Source: JBEIFW01 sp044370695 | GTDB taxonomy: Bacteria; Actinomycetota; Acidimicrobiia; Acidimicrobiales; Ilumatobacteraceae | Length of the DNA: 23,542 nt | Assembly: GCA_044370695.1 (NCBI GenBank) | Contig: JBILVB010000045.1 | Span: 1-23,542, forward strand | Reading direction: 5' to 3' | Part shown: positions 1 through 7,380 of the stretch, piece after piece | Layout of the letters: the number at the start of each line of letters is the position of its first letter | Position numbering within the stretch: position 1 is the first letter of the stretch | Position numbers and translations under genes: made by a program | The notes under the pieces: model-generated | The model's database searches: none | Seen by the model: the letters and a program-made list of their open reading frames with translations, nothing else | Told to the model about the DNA's origin: nothing

Positions 1-523
1 CGACGGTGGCCTGCTCGATCGGGACGACGACCACACGCGGCGCGGGGCGGTCCGTGCCGGCCTCGAGCGCCGACAGCAGGGCCCAGTCGGCGTGGCGGAC
101 GCCGCTCGCGTAGTGCCAGGTGCCGGTGGCGACGACGCCGCCGTCGACGCGGTGCCACCGTCCGCTGGGCGCCGCGACCGCAGCCATCACCGGTGACGGG
201 TCGCCGCCGAACACGTGGCGCGCTCCGTCGTCGGGCAGCTTGGCGCCGGCCATGCCAGCGGCCCCGGCGTGGTTGAACCCGGTCCAACCGGCGGTGGCGT
301 TGGCGTAGCTCAGCGCCTCGAAGTACGCGAACTGCTCGGCGAGCCCGAGTTCGTCGCCGCCGACGGCGACGGGGGCCTTCACCATCGGGACCCGCAGGGT
401 GCGCATCAGCCCGTCGAGCGCATCGGGTGCGTGGCCGAGCCGATCGGCTTCGGCCGCGGTGGCCTCGAACTCGTCGTGGTGCGCCTGCACCTCGGCGACG
501 AGCGCCTCGATCGTCCGGGTCAT
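1..523 (-). CDS. Acyl-CoA-dehydrogenase-fold flavin monooxygenase, partial (C-terminus beyond window)
   Basis: The first 174 residues are present; the rest lies before base 1. The protein starts MTRTIEALVAEVQAHHDEF and has an alpha-helical N-terminal part, then a segment around residues 65-85 (YFEALSYANATAGWT) and a beta-domain stretch with GTWHYASGVRHADW near residues 137-150. This layout matches group D flavin monooxygenases of the acyl-CoA dehydrogenase fold, such as HsaA and DszC-like enzymes, more than true acyl-CoA dehydrogenases. Such enzymes hydroxylate phenolic rings using reduced flavin supplied by a separate reductase. It lies 2 bases downstream of the SDR stop, with AAGGGG as ribosome site, and is the third gene of an operon beginning with an extradiol dioxygenase. 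A hydroxylase feeding a ring-cleavage dioxygenase is therefore plausible. The substrate is not determinable, and the catalytic C-terminal half is not visible. Confidence 0.75.
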   Translation of the reverse strand, partial: MTRTIEALVAEVQAHHDEFEATAAEADRLGHAPDALDGLMRTLRVPMVKAPVAVGGDELGLAEQFAYFEALSYANATAGWTGFNHAGAAGMAGAKLPDDGARHVFGGDPSPVMAAVAAPSGRWHRVDGGVVATGTWHYASGVRHADWALLSALEAGTDRPAPRVVVVPIEQATV

Positions 524-525
524 GC

Positions 526-1305
526 TCAGAACACCCCTTCGTAGCTGCCGCCGTCGAGTTGCAGGCTCTGCCCGCTCAGGTAGCCGGCCTGCGCCGAACA
601 CAGGTAGGCGAATGCGTCGCCGAACTCCTCGGGCCGCCCCAACCGCCCGGCCCGGATCGAGGTCACCTGCTCGGCCCGCGCCTCGTCGTAGGTGATCCCG
701 CGCCGTTGCATCACGAGGCGAGCCATCTGCTGTTGGCGGGCCGTGTCGAAGCGCTCGGGGAGCAGCTGGTTCACCGTGACGTTGTGGCGCACCACCTCTT
801 TCGACAACCCCTTGAGCACGCCGGTGAGCGCGAGCCGGGGGCCTTGCGACAGGTGCATCAGCGGGTTGGGTGACTTCACCATCGCCGACGCGATCGCCAC
901 GATGCGCCCGAAGCCGCGCTCGCACATGCCGGGCACGACCCGCTGCAGGAACCGGATCGGCCCGGTGAACGCCTGGCGCAGCGCAGCGTCGAGTGCCTCG
1001 TCGTCGAGGCGAGACCACGGCATCGGGGGCGGGCCCTCACCGTTGACGAGCACGATGTCGGGTGCCGGGCAGGCGGCGAGGAGGGCGTCGTGGACGCCGG
1101 GTGTGGCCGAGTCGCCGACGACGCCGACGGCGTGGACCCCGTGGCGAGCGGCGAGCTCGGCGGCCGCGCGCTCGACGTCGGCGGCGTTGCGGCCGTTGAC
1201 CACCACGTGCACGCCCTCCCGGGCGATCGCTTCGGCACACGCCCGGCCGAGCCCGCGGCTCGAGCCGAGCAGCACGGCGTGCCGTCCGGCGATGCCGAGG
1301 TCCAT
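526..1305 (-). CDS. BKR-like SDR-family oxidoreductase with non-canonical active site
   Basis: This is a 259-residue Rossmann protein, normal SDR length. The start is MDLGIAGRHAV: its ATG shares one base with the TGA of the upstream dioxygenase (TGATG), so translation is probably coupled. The dinucleotide motif is G14-SSRGLG-20, and the usual NNAG is replaced by NGEGPPP at 88-94. The active-site Ser is present (S140), but the Tyr position is Ser (S153) and the Lys position is Arg (R157). The GPPP motif and lost tetrad resemble the 'BKR-like SDR-like' subgroup, whose members are known not to match the canonical SDR tetrad. It could act as a dehydrogenase with altered chemistry or have a non-redox role. 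Operon context suggests work on a meta-cleavage pathway intermediate. Confidence 0.85.
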   Translation of the reverse strand: MDLGIAGRHAVLLGSSRGLGRACAEAIAREGVHVVVNGRNAADVERAAAELAARHGVHAVGVVGDSATPGVHDALLAACPAPDIVLVNGEGPPPMPWSRLDDEALDAALRQAFTGPIRFLQRVVPGMCERGFGRIVAIASAMVKSPNPLMHLSQGPRLALTGVLKGLSKEVVRHNVTVNQLLPERFDTARQQQMARLVMQRRGITYDEARAEQVTSIRAGRLGRPEEFGDAFAYLCSAQAGYLSGQSLQLDGGSYEGVF

Positions 1306-2261
1306 CAGGGCAGCCCGAGCGCTTCGCGCGCAGCGCCGATGGCGGCGAGGTCCGGCGGGGCGAAGAACGCCGGCGGCGGATCCTTGGGACCCCAGACCGA
1401 GAACCCGGCCGGGCCGTCGGCGCCCTCCCAGTCGAGCCGGCACTGCTCACGGGCCCAGGCCTCGTCGTCGACGATCTGGTCCATGTCGGCGAAGAACTCG
1501 AACATGTTCCCGGCCGGGTCGGTGAGGTACCAGAACAGGTTCGAGCCGAGGTTGTGGCGACCGATTCCGACGACGCCGGCGTCGGCCCGCTCGGCCAGGA
1601 CCGCCGTCCCGGCCTTGCCGATGGCGTCGACGTCGTCCATCTCGAGCGCGTAGTGGTTGAGGTAGCTCGTCGGCGCCGGGTGGATCAGCAGGTTGTGGTG
1701 GTCGGACTCGATGCGGGCGAAGGTGGCCAGGCCCTTGCGGATCCGGTCCGAGACCCGGAAACCGAGCCCGTCGAGGTAGAACGCGTTGGCCTCGGCGAGT
1801 TTCGGGGTGCCGAGCACCACGTGCCCGACGCGGCGTGGTGGCCGGGGCCCCGGTTCGACGACGGCGTCGGCGCGAGTCCCGGTGCGCGCCGCGGTCCCCG
1901 GGGGGTTGACGGCACGAGCCTGCCCGGGGGTGAGCGGGTGCGGTGCGCCGACCTCCACGGTCACGGCGTGCCCGAACACCGGGTCGGTGCAGCGCAGCGT
2001 GTGGCCGGCGACGGTGGCTGCCACGCCGAGGCCGGCCAGCCGCCCGGCGGTCGTGGCGAGATCCTCTTCGGAGGCGCAGCTCAAATGGAGCGCACCGAGG
2101 TGCCGGTAGCTGCCTTCGACGACGCGGATCTGCACCGGCCGGTCGGCGGTGCCGAGCACGCCGTCACCGTGATGGATCAGGCCTCGGCGCTCCCAGAACG
2201 CCACCAGCGTCGCCGGGTCCGGCACGCGCAGCTCGATGTCGAGCAGTCCGTTCAGGCCCAT
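1305..2261 (-). CDS. Type I extradiol (meta-cleavage) dioxygenase, VOC superfamily
   Basis: The protein has 318 residues, close to two-domain extradiol dioxygenases of the BphC/HsaC type. It has two vicinal-oxygen-chelate halves; the N-terminal one (about 1-110) is degenerate and the C-terminal one (about 143-260) carries the iron site. Visible ligands are H147 (RVGHVVLG), H203 (NHYALEM) and E255 (NMFEFF). Candidate second-sphere residues are H194, H236 and Y245, in the order seen in BphC. The family opens catechols next to the diol with O2 and Fe(II). GAGGGGG ends 5 bases before the ATG. It is the first gene of the minus-strand operon, opposite a TetR gene with a palindrome between them, so repression by that TetR is likely. 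The substrate (steroid-derived catechol or simpler aromatic) cannot be told. Confidence 0.9.
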   Translation of the reverse strand: MGLNGLLDIELRVPDPATLVAFWERRGLIHHGDGVLGTADRPVQIRVVEGSYRHLGALHLSCASEEDLATTAGRLAGLGVAATVAGHTLRCTDPVFGHAVTVEVGAPHPLTPGQARAVNPPGTAARTGTRADAVVEPGPRPPRRVGHVVLGTPKLAEANAFYLDGLGFRVSDRIRKGLATFARIESDHHNLLIHPAPTSYLNHYALEMDDVDAIGKAGTAVLAERADAGVVGIGRHNLGSNLFWYLTDPAGNMFEFFADMDQIVDDEAWAREQCRLDWEGADGPAGFSVWGPKDPPPAFFAPPDLAAIGAAREALGLP

Positions 2262-2307
2262 GGTCGCCCCCTCGGTCGTCGCGGCCCGCCGGTGAGCGGG
2301 TCGATCG

Positions 2308-2337
2308 ATTCTGGCGATACGATGGGAACTTCGTCAA
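2308..2337 (-). promoter_or_regulatory. Putative promoter of the dioxygenase operon
   Basis: On the minus strand TTGACG (2337-2332) and CAGAAT (2313-2308) are spaced by 18 bases, giving a predicted transcript start about 40 bases before the dioxygenase ATG. The -35 box lies one base from the 18-bp palindrome at 2339-2356. The -10 match is only moderate. Confidence 0.45.
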
Positions 2338-2338
2338 T

Positions 2339-2356
2339 ACTGAGACTCATCTCAGT
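2339..2356. promoter_or_regulatory. Perfect palindrome, likely TetR operator
   Basis: ACTGAGACTCATCTCAGT consists of 7-base arms with perfect complementarity around the 4-base centre CTCA. It sits in the 123-base divergent region between the extradiol dioxygenase and the TetR gene, and abuts the predicted -35 box of the dioxygenase operon. Size and position are typical of an autoregulated TetR operator controlling both directions. Confidence 0.65.
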
Positions 2357-2384
2357 TCCGGGTACCTCGATCGGGGACGGATCG

Positions 2385-3044
2385 ATGGCCGACACCCTCA
2401 CCCGCGGTCACAAGAAGCGGGAGCGCACCCGCCGGCAGCTGCTCGACGCCGGGTTCGTCGTGCTCGCCGACAAAGGTGAGGCGATCACGGTCAGCGACGT
2501 GGTGCAGGCCGCCGGGCTCGCCAACGGCACCTTCTACAACTACTTCGACGATCGCGACGCCCTGCTCGACGCCCTGGCGGCGGAGTCCCTGCGGGACCTC
2601 ACCGATCGAGTCGCCGCCGAGACCGAGGGAGCCGACCCGGCGGTGCGGTTCGCCGTCGCGAGCCTGCGGGTCCTCGAACGGGCGGCGGTCGATCCCCGCT
2701 GGGGCCGGGTGCTGGTCCGCCTGACCGATCCGCCCCGGTCGTCGCGCCGGGCCCTCGCCCGGCACCTCCGGCACGACCTCGCCGACGGGCACGCGCAGGG
2801 TCGGTTCCGCTGGGCCGACGACGACCCCACGCTCGATCTGGTGGTCGGCACGCTCATGACCGCCGTGCGCCGCCTCGCCTGGGGTGGGCCGCGGCCGGGC
2901 TATCCCGCCGAGGTGGTGGCGCGGTTGCTCACCGTCCTCGGGGTCGACGAGGTCGAGGCCGCCACGCTGGTCGCCGGCGGCATCCGGGTGGGCCGGCCCG
3001 AGTCGGCGGGAGCCGGGGACCCGGTCGATACCGTGCGGCCATGA
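2385..3044 (+). CDS. TetR/AcrR-family transcriptional regulator
   Basis: This is a 219-residue regulator with a canonical N-terminal TetR DNA-binding domain. A basic start (RGHKKRERTRRQLLDAG) is followed by the helix-turn-helix ITVSDVVQAAGLANGTFYNYF at about 34-54. The C-terminal ligand domain shows no recognisable effector signature. MADTLTRG is chosen as start because GGGGAC precedes it and the HTH then lies at the usual depth; an upstream ATG at 2322 would put coding sequence across the palindrome. The gene diverges from the dioxygenase operon and overlaps the downstream PLP enzyme by ATGA, so it probably controls both units. The effector is unknown, perhaps an aromatic or CoA intermediate. 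Confidence 0.9.
   Translation: MADTLTRGHKKRERTRRQLLDAGFVVLADKGEAITVSDVVQAAGLANGTFYNYFDDRDALLDALAAESLRDLTDRVAAETEGADPAVRFAVASLRVLERAAVDPRWGRVLVRLTDPPRSSRRALARHLRHDLADGHAQGRFRWADDDPTLDLVVGTLMTAVRRLAWGGPRPGYPAEVVARLLTVLGVDEVEAATLVAGGIRVGRPESAGAGDPVDTVRP
3029..3034 (+). promoter_or_regulatory. Candidate -10 box (TACCGT) for leaderless start at 3041
   Basis: TACCGT ends 6 bases before the ATG of the PLP enzyme, inside the 3' end of the TetR gene. The spacing equals that of other TAnnnT boxes in this window and would put the transcript start at or next to the ATG. Confidence 0.4.
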
Positions 3045-4276
3045 CCGCGTACCCCGCCGCCGACGTCCTCGCCGAGATCGAGGCGTTGCGGCGCGACGAC
3101 GTGCGGTGGCGGGAGGGCCGGGCGTTCTCCCTCGTGTACCACGCCGGTGACGAGGTGGATCGCCTGGCCAAAGCGGCGTATGCGGCGTACGCGAGCGAGA
3201 ACGCGCTCAACGTCGATGCCTTCCCGGGCCTGCGCCGCATGCAGGCCGAGATCGTCGACACGGTCTCGGGCTGGTTCCACGGGGGTCCCGACGCCGCCGG
3301 GTTCTTCACCTCGGGCGGCACCGAGTCGTTGTTGATGGCGGTGCTCGCCGCCCGGGAACGGGGCCGGATCGAGCGGGGGATCGACGACCCCGAGATGGTG
3401 TTGCCCGCCTCGGCGCACGCTGCGCTCGAGAAAGCGGCGCACTACTTCGGGGTCCGGTCCGTCCGGGTGCCGGTCCGCGACGACTGGCGCGCCGACGTCG
3501 ACGCGATGGCGGCGGCGATCACCGAGCGCACGGTCCTCGTGGTGGCCTCGGCGCCGCAGTACCCGCAAGGGATGATCGACCCGGTGGTCGACATCGCTGC
3601 ACTGGCCGGCGATCGCGGGATCAACTGCCACGTCGACGCGTGCATGGGCGGGGTCGTCCTGCCCTGCCTGGAGCGCCTCGGCCACGCCGTACCCCCGTGG
3701 GATTTCCGGGTGCCCGGCGTGACGTCGATCTCGGTCGATCTCCACAAGTACGGCTACACCGCCAAGGGCGCCTCGGTGATCGTCCACGCCTCCAAGGCCC
3801 TGCGCCGTCATCAGACGTTCGTCACGGACAACTGGCTGGGCGGTCGGTATGGCTCGTCGGGCGTGCTGGGCACCAAGTCGGGCGGCCCGATCGCATCGGC
3901 CTGGGCGGTGCTCCGTCACCTCGGCGACGAGGGTTACCTCGCACTCACGGACCGGGCCCGCCGCACGGCCGTGCGCCTCGCGGCCGGGATCCGGTCGATC
4001 GACGGCCTCGTGTTGCGGGCCGAGCCGGACACGACCCTCGTCGCATTCGGTGCCCACCCGGATCTCGACGCCGTCGCCGACCACCTGGCCCGGAAGGGTT
4101 GGTATCTCGACCGTCAGGGTCCGCCCCCGTCGTTGCACTGCACGGTGAACGCCGTGCACGACGCCGTGGTCGAAGACGCCCTGGTCGACCTCGCCGCCGC
4201 GGTCGCCGCCGCCGAACGCGCCGAGGCGCAGGCCGACTCCGCCGCGTCCGGGGGGGTATACGGCACCGTAGAGTGA
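3041..4276 (+). CDS. PLP-dependent lyase/decarboxylase, sphingosine-1-phosphate-lyase-like
   Basis: This 411-residue fold-type I PLP enzyme belongs to the group II decarboxylase superfamily. Visible features are the cofactor-phosphate region FFTSGGTES (88-96), H197-V-D199 at the pyridine-nitrogen aspartate, and SVDLHKYGYTAKG, with K236 as the Schiff-base lysine. The Gly-Tyr-Thr run after the lysine and the overall pattern resemble sphingosine-1-phosphate lyase more than glutamate or aromatic amino acid decarboxylases. There is no N-terminal membrane helix, so it should be cytosolic, unlike the eukaryotic lyase. The ATG overlaps the TetR stop (ATGA). The family cleaves phosphorylated sphingoid bases or decarboxylates amino acids; the exact substrate is undetermined. 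Coupling to TetR suggests inducible use. Confidence 0.8.
   Translation: MTAYPAADVLAEIEALRRDDVRWREGRAFSLVYHAGDEVDRLAKAAYAAYASENALNVDAFPGLRRMQAEIVDTVSGWFHGGPDAAGFFTSGGTESLLMAVLAARERGRIERGIDDPEMVLPASAHAALEKAAHYFGVRSVRVPVRDDWRADVDAMAAAITERTVLVVASAPQYPQGMIDPVVDIAALAGDRGINCHVDACMGGVVLPCLERLGHAVPPWDFRVPGVTSISVDLHKYGYTAKGASVIVHASKALRRHQTFVTDNWLGGRYGSSGVLGTKSGGPIASAWAVLRHLGDEGYLALTDRARRTAVRLAAGIRSIDGLVLRAEPDTTLVAFGAHPDLDAVADHLARKGWYLDRQGPPPSLHCTVNAVHDAVVEDALVDLAAAVAAAERAEAQADSAASGGVYGTVE
4269..4274 (+). promoter_or_regulatory. Candidate -10 box (TAGAGT) for leaderless GTG at 4282
   Basis: TAGAGT lies 7 bases before GTG 4282 and overlaps the stop region of the upstream gene. It favours 4282 over the GTG at 4273, which overlaps the preceding stop codon as GTGA. 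Confidence 0.4.
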
Positions 4277-4281
4277 GCGCC

Positions 4282-5313
4282 GTGCGGCGAGGCGGCGCCG
4301 ATCGGATCAGAGCGCGGTTCGACGACTGCGCGCGACGACGGCTCGCCGTGCTGTGGCGGGTGCGCGCCGACGACGGCCGTCTCGAGCGCACGCTCGGCGA
4401 GCCGCTCCAGCCGTTCTTCCGGGCGGGGGGATCGAAGCTCGTGGGCGCCGCCGTCGTCGCGCAACTGCGCGACGACGCTCTGCTCGACTGGGACCGTCCG
4501 ATCGCCGGCTACCTCCCCGAGCTCGACCTGCGGGGCCTGGTCACCGACCGGCGCGGCGATCACCCCGATCGGCTGACGGCACGCGCCCTGCTCGGACACA
4601 CCTCGGGACTCGCCGACCACTTCCTCGACCGGCGCCCCGACGGGCCGTCGACGGCCCAACGGTTGGTGATCGCCGACCGGGCCTGGTCCCTCGACGACGC
4701 ACTGCGCTGGTGCCGCGAGATCCAGGTGCCGAACCGGCGCCGCCCGCATCACAGCAACACCGGCTACCAGCTGCTCGCTGCCGCCGTCGAGGCCGTCACC
4801 GGTACCGACTACGCCACGGCGGTGCGGACACGGCTCGCCGAACCGCTCGGCCTGACCGGCACCTACGTCTTCACCGAGTCCGACCTGTCGCGCTTCGGAG
4901 GCATCGCCCCGGTACGTCGTGACGGGCGGGTTGCGATGAATCCGATCGCCGCCGCGTCGATGGGTCCGTACGAGTCGACGGTCACCACGCTGGACGACGC
5001 CGCCGTGTTCGTCGAGGCGTTCTTCGGCGGTCGCCTGTTCGACCGTCGCATCCTCGAGGATATGCAGCGGAACGAACGGCGGGTTCCGGGCTGCGGTCGC
5101 TACGGGGCCGGCGTGCGAGTCCTTCGCGCCGGCGGCACGACGCTCTACGGCGCGATCGGGGTGACGGGCAGTGTGCTCGTGCGCAGCCCGGAGCTCGGCC
5201 TCACCGTCGTCGGTACCTGCAACGAGGTGTCCGAGGACCATCGGCGCCACGGACCGCGCGACCTGCTCGCGGCGTCGGTCCGCGCCGCACGCGCGTCGCG
5301 TGCCGCACGCTGA
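4282..5313 (+). CDS. Beta-lactamase/PBP-fold (AmpC-like) protein with altered catalytic motifs
   Basis: The protein has 343 residues, within the range of serine beta-lactamase-related (class C/EstB-like) proteins. Family landmarks are clear: QLRDDALLDWDRPIAGYLPE, LLGHTSGLADH and SNTGYQLLAAAVEAVTG. The three active-site motifs are changed. The SxxK nucleophile position reads G-G-S-K (Gly49, Lys52), YxN reads H-S-N (His157, Asn159), and HxG reads A-I-G (Ala291). As read, it lacks the nucleophilic Ser and general-base Tyr, so ordinary esterase, peptidase or lactamase chemistry is unlikely. There is no signal peptide, so a cytosolic location is likely. The alternative start GTG 4273 adds three residues. 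It is probably co-expressed with the upstream PLP enzyme. It may be a binding or scaffold protein. Confidence 0.8.
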   Translation: MRRGGADRIRARFDDCARRRLAVLWRVRADDGRLERTLGEPLQPFFRAGGSKLVGAAVVAQLRDDALLDWDRPIAGYLPELDLRGLVTDRRGDHPDRLTARALLGHTSGLADHFLDRRPDGPSTAQRLVIADRAWSLDDALRWCREIQVPNRRRPHHSNTGYQLLAAAVEAVTGTDYATAVRTRLAEPLGLTGTYVFTESDLSRFGGIAPVRRDGRVAMNPIAAASMGPYESTVTTLDDAAVFVEAFFGGRLFDRRILEDMQRNERRVPGCGRYGAGVRVLRAGGTTLYGAIGVTGSVLVRSPELGLTVVGTCNEVSEDHRRHGPRDLLAASVRAARASRAAR

Positions 5314-5448
5314 GGCACCGGGGATGCGACGGCCGTCGGGCCGGAACGAACCCCGAGGGTCCCCGGCTCTCGCGTGGCAGGCGGGATCCTGCGGACCGAC
5401 CTCGAGGTGGCCGACCGGACGGGCCGGGCCGTCGCGCCCGGCCGTCGG

Positions 5449-5454
5449 TACGCT
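5449..5454 (+). promoter_or_regulatory. Candidate -10 box (TACGCT) for leaderless ATG at 5462
   Basis: TACGCT is 7 bases before ATG 5462, with no purine-rich ribosome site in between. The 148-base gap 5314-5461 otherwise holds only GC-rich sequence, including a 12-base self-complementary run at 5327-5338 with no clear role. Confidence 0.5.
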
Positions 5455-5461
5455 GCGGCAC

Positions 5462-7333
5462 ATGGCCGAGGGGGACGGGCTCGCGCACGTATTGGCGCCC
5501 ATCACGATCAGGAACGTCACGATCCCCAACCGGGTGGTGCGCACGGCGCACGGGACCAACATCGGCCAGGGCCGTATCAGCGACGACCTGATCGCCTACC
5601 ACCTGGCCCGGGCGCGCGGTGGGGTCGGCCTCACGATCATCGAGGCTGCCAGTGTCCACTGGACCGACACCGGCACCCTGCGCCTGCACGACGAGTCCTG
5701 TGTCGAGGACGCGGCCCGCCTCATGGACGCGGTGCGCCCGACGGGGATGCGGGTGTTCGCCCAACTCGGCCACCTCGGCCACGAGGGGGTGCCGATGCGG
5801 GCGGGGGAACGGCCGTGGTCGGCGAGCGAGGTGCCGAGCCTCACCAATGGGGGCACCTCCCACGCCATGACCCTCGGCGAGATCGACGAGCTGATCGCCT
5901 GCTTCGCGCAGGCGGCCCGCTGGATGGTCGACGGCGGGGTCGACGGCATCGAGGTCCACGCTGCCCATGGGTATCTGCTCCAGGGGTTTCTGTCGCCGTC
6001 GACCAACCGGCGTACCGACCACTACGGCGGCTCGTTCGAGAACCGGCTGCGGCTCACCGTCGAGGTGCTCGGCGCAGTGCGGGCCGCCGTCGGCGGCGAC
6101 GTGGTCGTCGGGGTCCGAACCGGCGCCGAGGCCGACGAGGCCGGGATGCTGGCCGAGGACTGCGCCGACGTCGTCGCCGCCCTCGGCGAGACCGGCCTGA
6201 TCGACTACGTCAACGTCACGTTCGGGAGCTGCCGGGCGGCGCACAAGATCATCGGGGCCATGCACGAGCCGACCGGCTACGAACTGCCCACGAGCGAGGT
6301 GGTCACCAAGGCGACGACGCTGCCCACCATCGTGACCGGCCGGTTCCGGACCCTGGCCGACGCCGACGAGGTGATCCGCACCGGCCTCGCCGACCTCGTG
6401 GGGATGACCCGGGCCCACATCGCCGACCCCGATCTCGTGGCCAAGACCCGAGCCGGCCGGGCGCACGAGGTGCGTCCCTGTATCGCCTGCAACCAGGGCT
6501 GTGTCGGCGGGTTGTCCCTCGGGCGCATGGCCTGCGCCGTCAACGCGGACGTCGGCTTCGAGCGGGTCCACGAGGACGCCTACGAGCCGGTCGCGCTGCC
6601 CCGGCGCGTCCTGGTCGTGGGTGCTGGCCCGGCGGGGCTCGAAGCGGCACGGGTAGCGGCGCGGCGCGGCCACCGAGTGACGTTGTGCGAGGCGGCCGAC
6701 TCCGTCGGCGGCAACCTGCGCTGGTCTCGGCGTTTCCCGCACCGCGACGCGATCGGCGAGATCGTCGACTGGCTCGCCGCCGAGCTCGACCGGCTCGGGG
6801 TGGAGCTCCACTGCGGGACCGCGGTCGACGACGCCGGGCTGCGAGATCTCGACCCCGAGGTCCTGATCCTCGCGACCGGCGCCGAGCGTGTCCGGCCCGA
6901 CGGTGCGTGGTCCTCGATCGAGATCGCCGCGCTCGAGGCGGCGCCGCCGGGCGTGGCGAGTGCCGTCGTGGTCGACCGGTTCGGGAGCTACGAGGTGTTG
7001 GGGGTCGCCGAACGGCTCGTGGGTTGGGGGATCGACGTCACCGTGGTGACCCCGCTGCCGATGCTGGCGATGCGGGCGCTGCGCGAGCTGGTCGTCGCCC
7101 CGGCGCTCGAACGGCTCGCCGGAGGACCCGGCCGGTTCCTGGCCCGCACCGGGGTCGACCCGGGCGAGCCGTTGCCGGAGGCCGACCTCGTCGTGGTGAT
7201 CGAACCGGCGGCCCGCGCCCACGGACTCACCGCACTCGACGCGGTCGAGGTGCACGTCGTGGGCGATGCGCGCGAGCCGGGGCACCTGTGGGCGGCGATC
7301 CGGTCCGGTAACGCGGCCGGCCGGGCCGTCTGA
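5462..7333 (+). CDS. Old-yellow-enzyme / 2,4-dienoyl-CoA-reductase-like FMN, 4Fe-4S, FAD oxidoreductase
   Basis: This 623-residue three-part flavoprotein is similar in design to FadH and trimethylamine dehydrogenase. An FMN TIM barrel (about 8-335) includes EVHAAHGYLLQGFLSP, with H166, H169 and Y171 at the active site, and the family signature NRRTDHYGGSFENR. A 4Fe-4S site follows with C340, C343, C347 and C358. The FAD domain starts at VLVVGAGPAGLEAARVAARRGH (383 onward). The second nucleotide domain lacks a full GxGxxG and reads VVVDRFGSYEVLGVAERL, as in trimethylamine-dehydrogenase-like members. The family reduces activated C=C bonds or demethylates amines. In this neighbourhood reduction of an unsaturated acyl-CoA or enone is the likelier role. 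It appears to be transcribed alone or with the next genes. Confidence 0.88.
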   Translation: MAEGDGLAHVLAPITIRNVTIPNRVVRTAHGTNIGQGRISDDLIAYHLARARGGVGLTIIEAASVHWTDTGTLRLHDESCVEDAARLMDAVRPTGMRVFAQLGHLGHEGVPMRAGERPWSASEVPSLTNGGTSHAMTLGEIDELIACFAQAARWMVDGGVDGIEVHAAHGYLLQGFLSPSTNRRTDHYGGSFENRLRLTVEVLGAVRAAVGGDVVVGVRTGAEADEAGMLAEDCADVVAALGETGLIDYVNVTFGSCRAAHKIIGAMHEPTGYELPTSEVVTKATTLPTIVTGRFRTLADADEVIRTGLADLVGMTRAHIADPDLVAKTRAGRAHEVRPCIACNQGCVGGLSLGRMACAVNADVGFERVHEDAYEPVALPRRVLVVGAGPAGLEAARVAARRGHRVTLCEAADSVGGNLRWSRRFPHRDAIGEIVDWLAAELDRLGVELHCGTAVDDAGLRDLDPEVLILATGAERVRPDGAWSSIEIAALEAAPPGVASAVVVDRFGSYEVLGVAERLVGWGIDVTVVTPLPMLAMRALRELVVAPALERLAGGPGRFLARTGVDPGEPLPEADLVVVIEPAARAHGLTALDAVEVHVVGDAREPGHLWAAIRSGNAAGRAV

Positions 7334-7365
7334 GCGCGCGCCGGGTGCCGAGCCGGCCGGTTGCG

Positions 7366-7371
7366 TAGGGT
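7366..7371 (+). promoter_or_regulatory. Candidate -10 box (TAGGGT) for leaderless GTG at 7381
   Basis: TAGGGT lies 9 bases before GTG 7381, and no Shine-Dalgarno-like purine run precedes the GTG. A leaderless transcript is likely. Confidence 0.5.
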
Positions 7372-7380
7372 CCTCGGCTC

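Noticed and set aside
2900..4159. Long minus-strand frame opposite the PLP-lyase gene
   Set aside because: Composition is that of a shadow frame, and the plus-strand gene has clear PLP motifs.
4273..4281. GTG 4273 as start of the beta-lactamase-fold gene
   Set aside because: It is possible (GTGA overlap), but the TAGAGT box 7 bases before GTG 4282 fits the local leaderless pattern better.
4114..5562. 482-residue minus-strand frame opposite the beta-lactamase-fold gene
   Set aside because: No recognisable domains; it is explained by high GC and the plus-strand gene.
5201..7285. 694-residue open frame on the minus strand opposite the old-yellow-enzyme gene
   Set aside because: It is Arg/Gly/Pro/His-rich with no family resemblance and lies antisense to a well-supported flavoprotein. 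Long antisense frames are expected in DNA this GC-rich.
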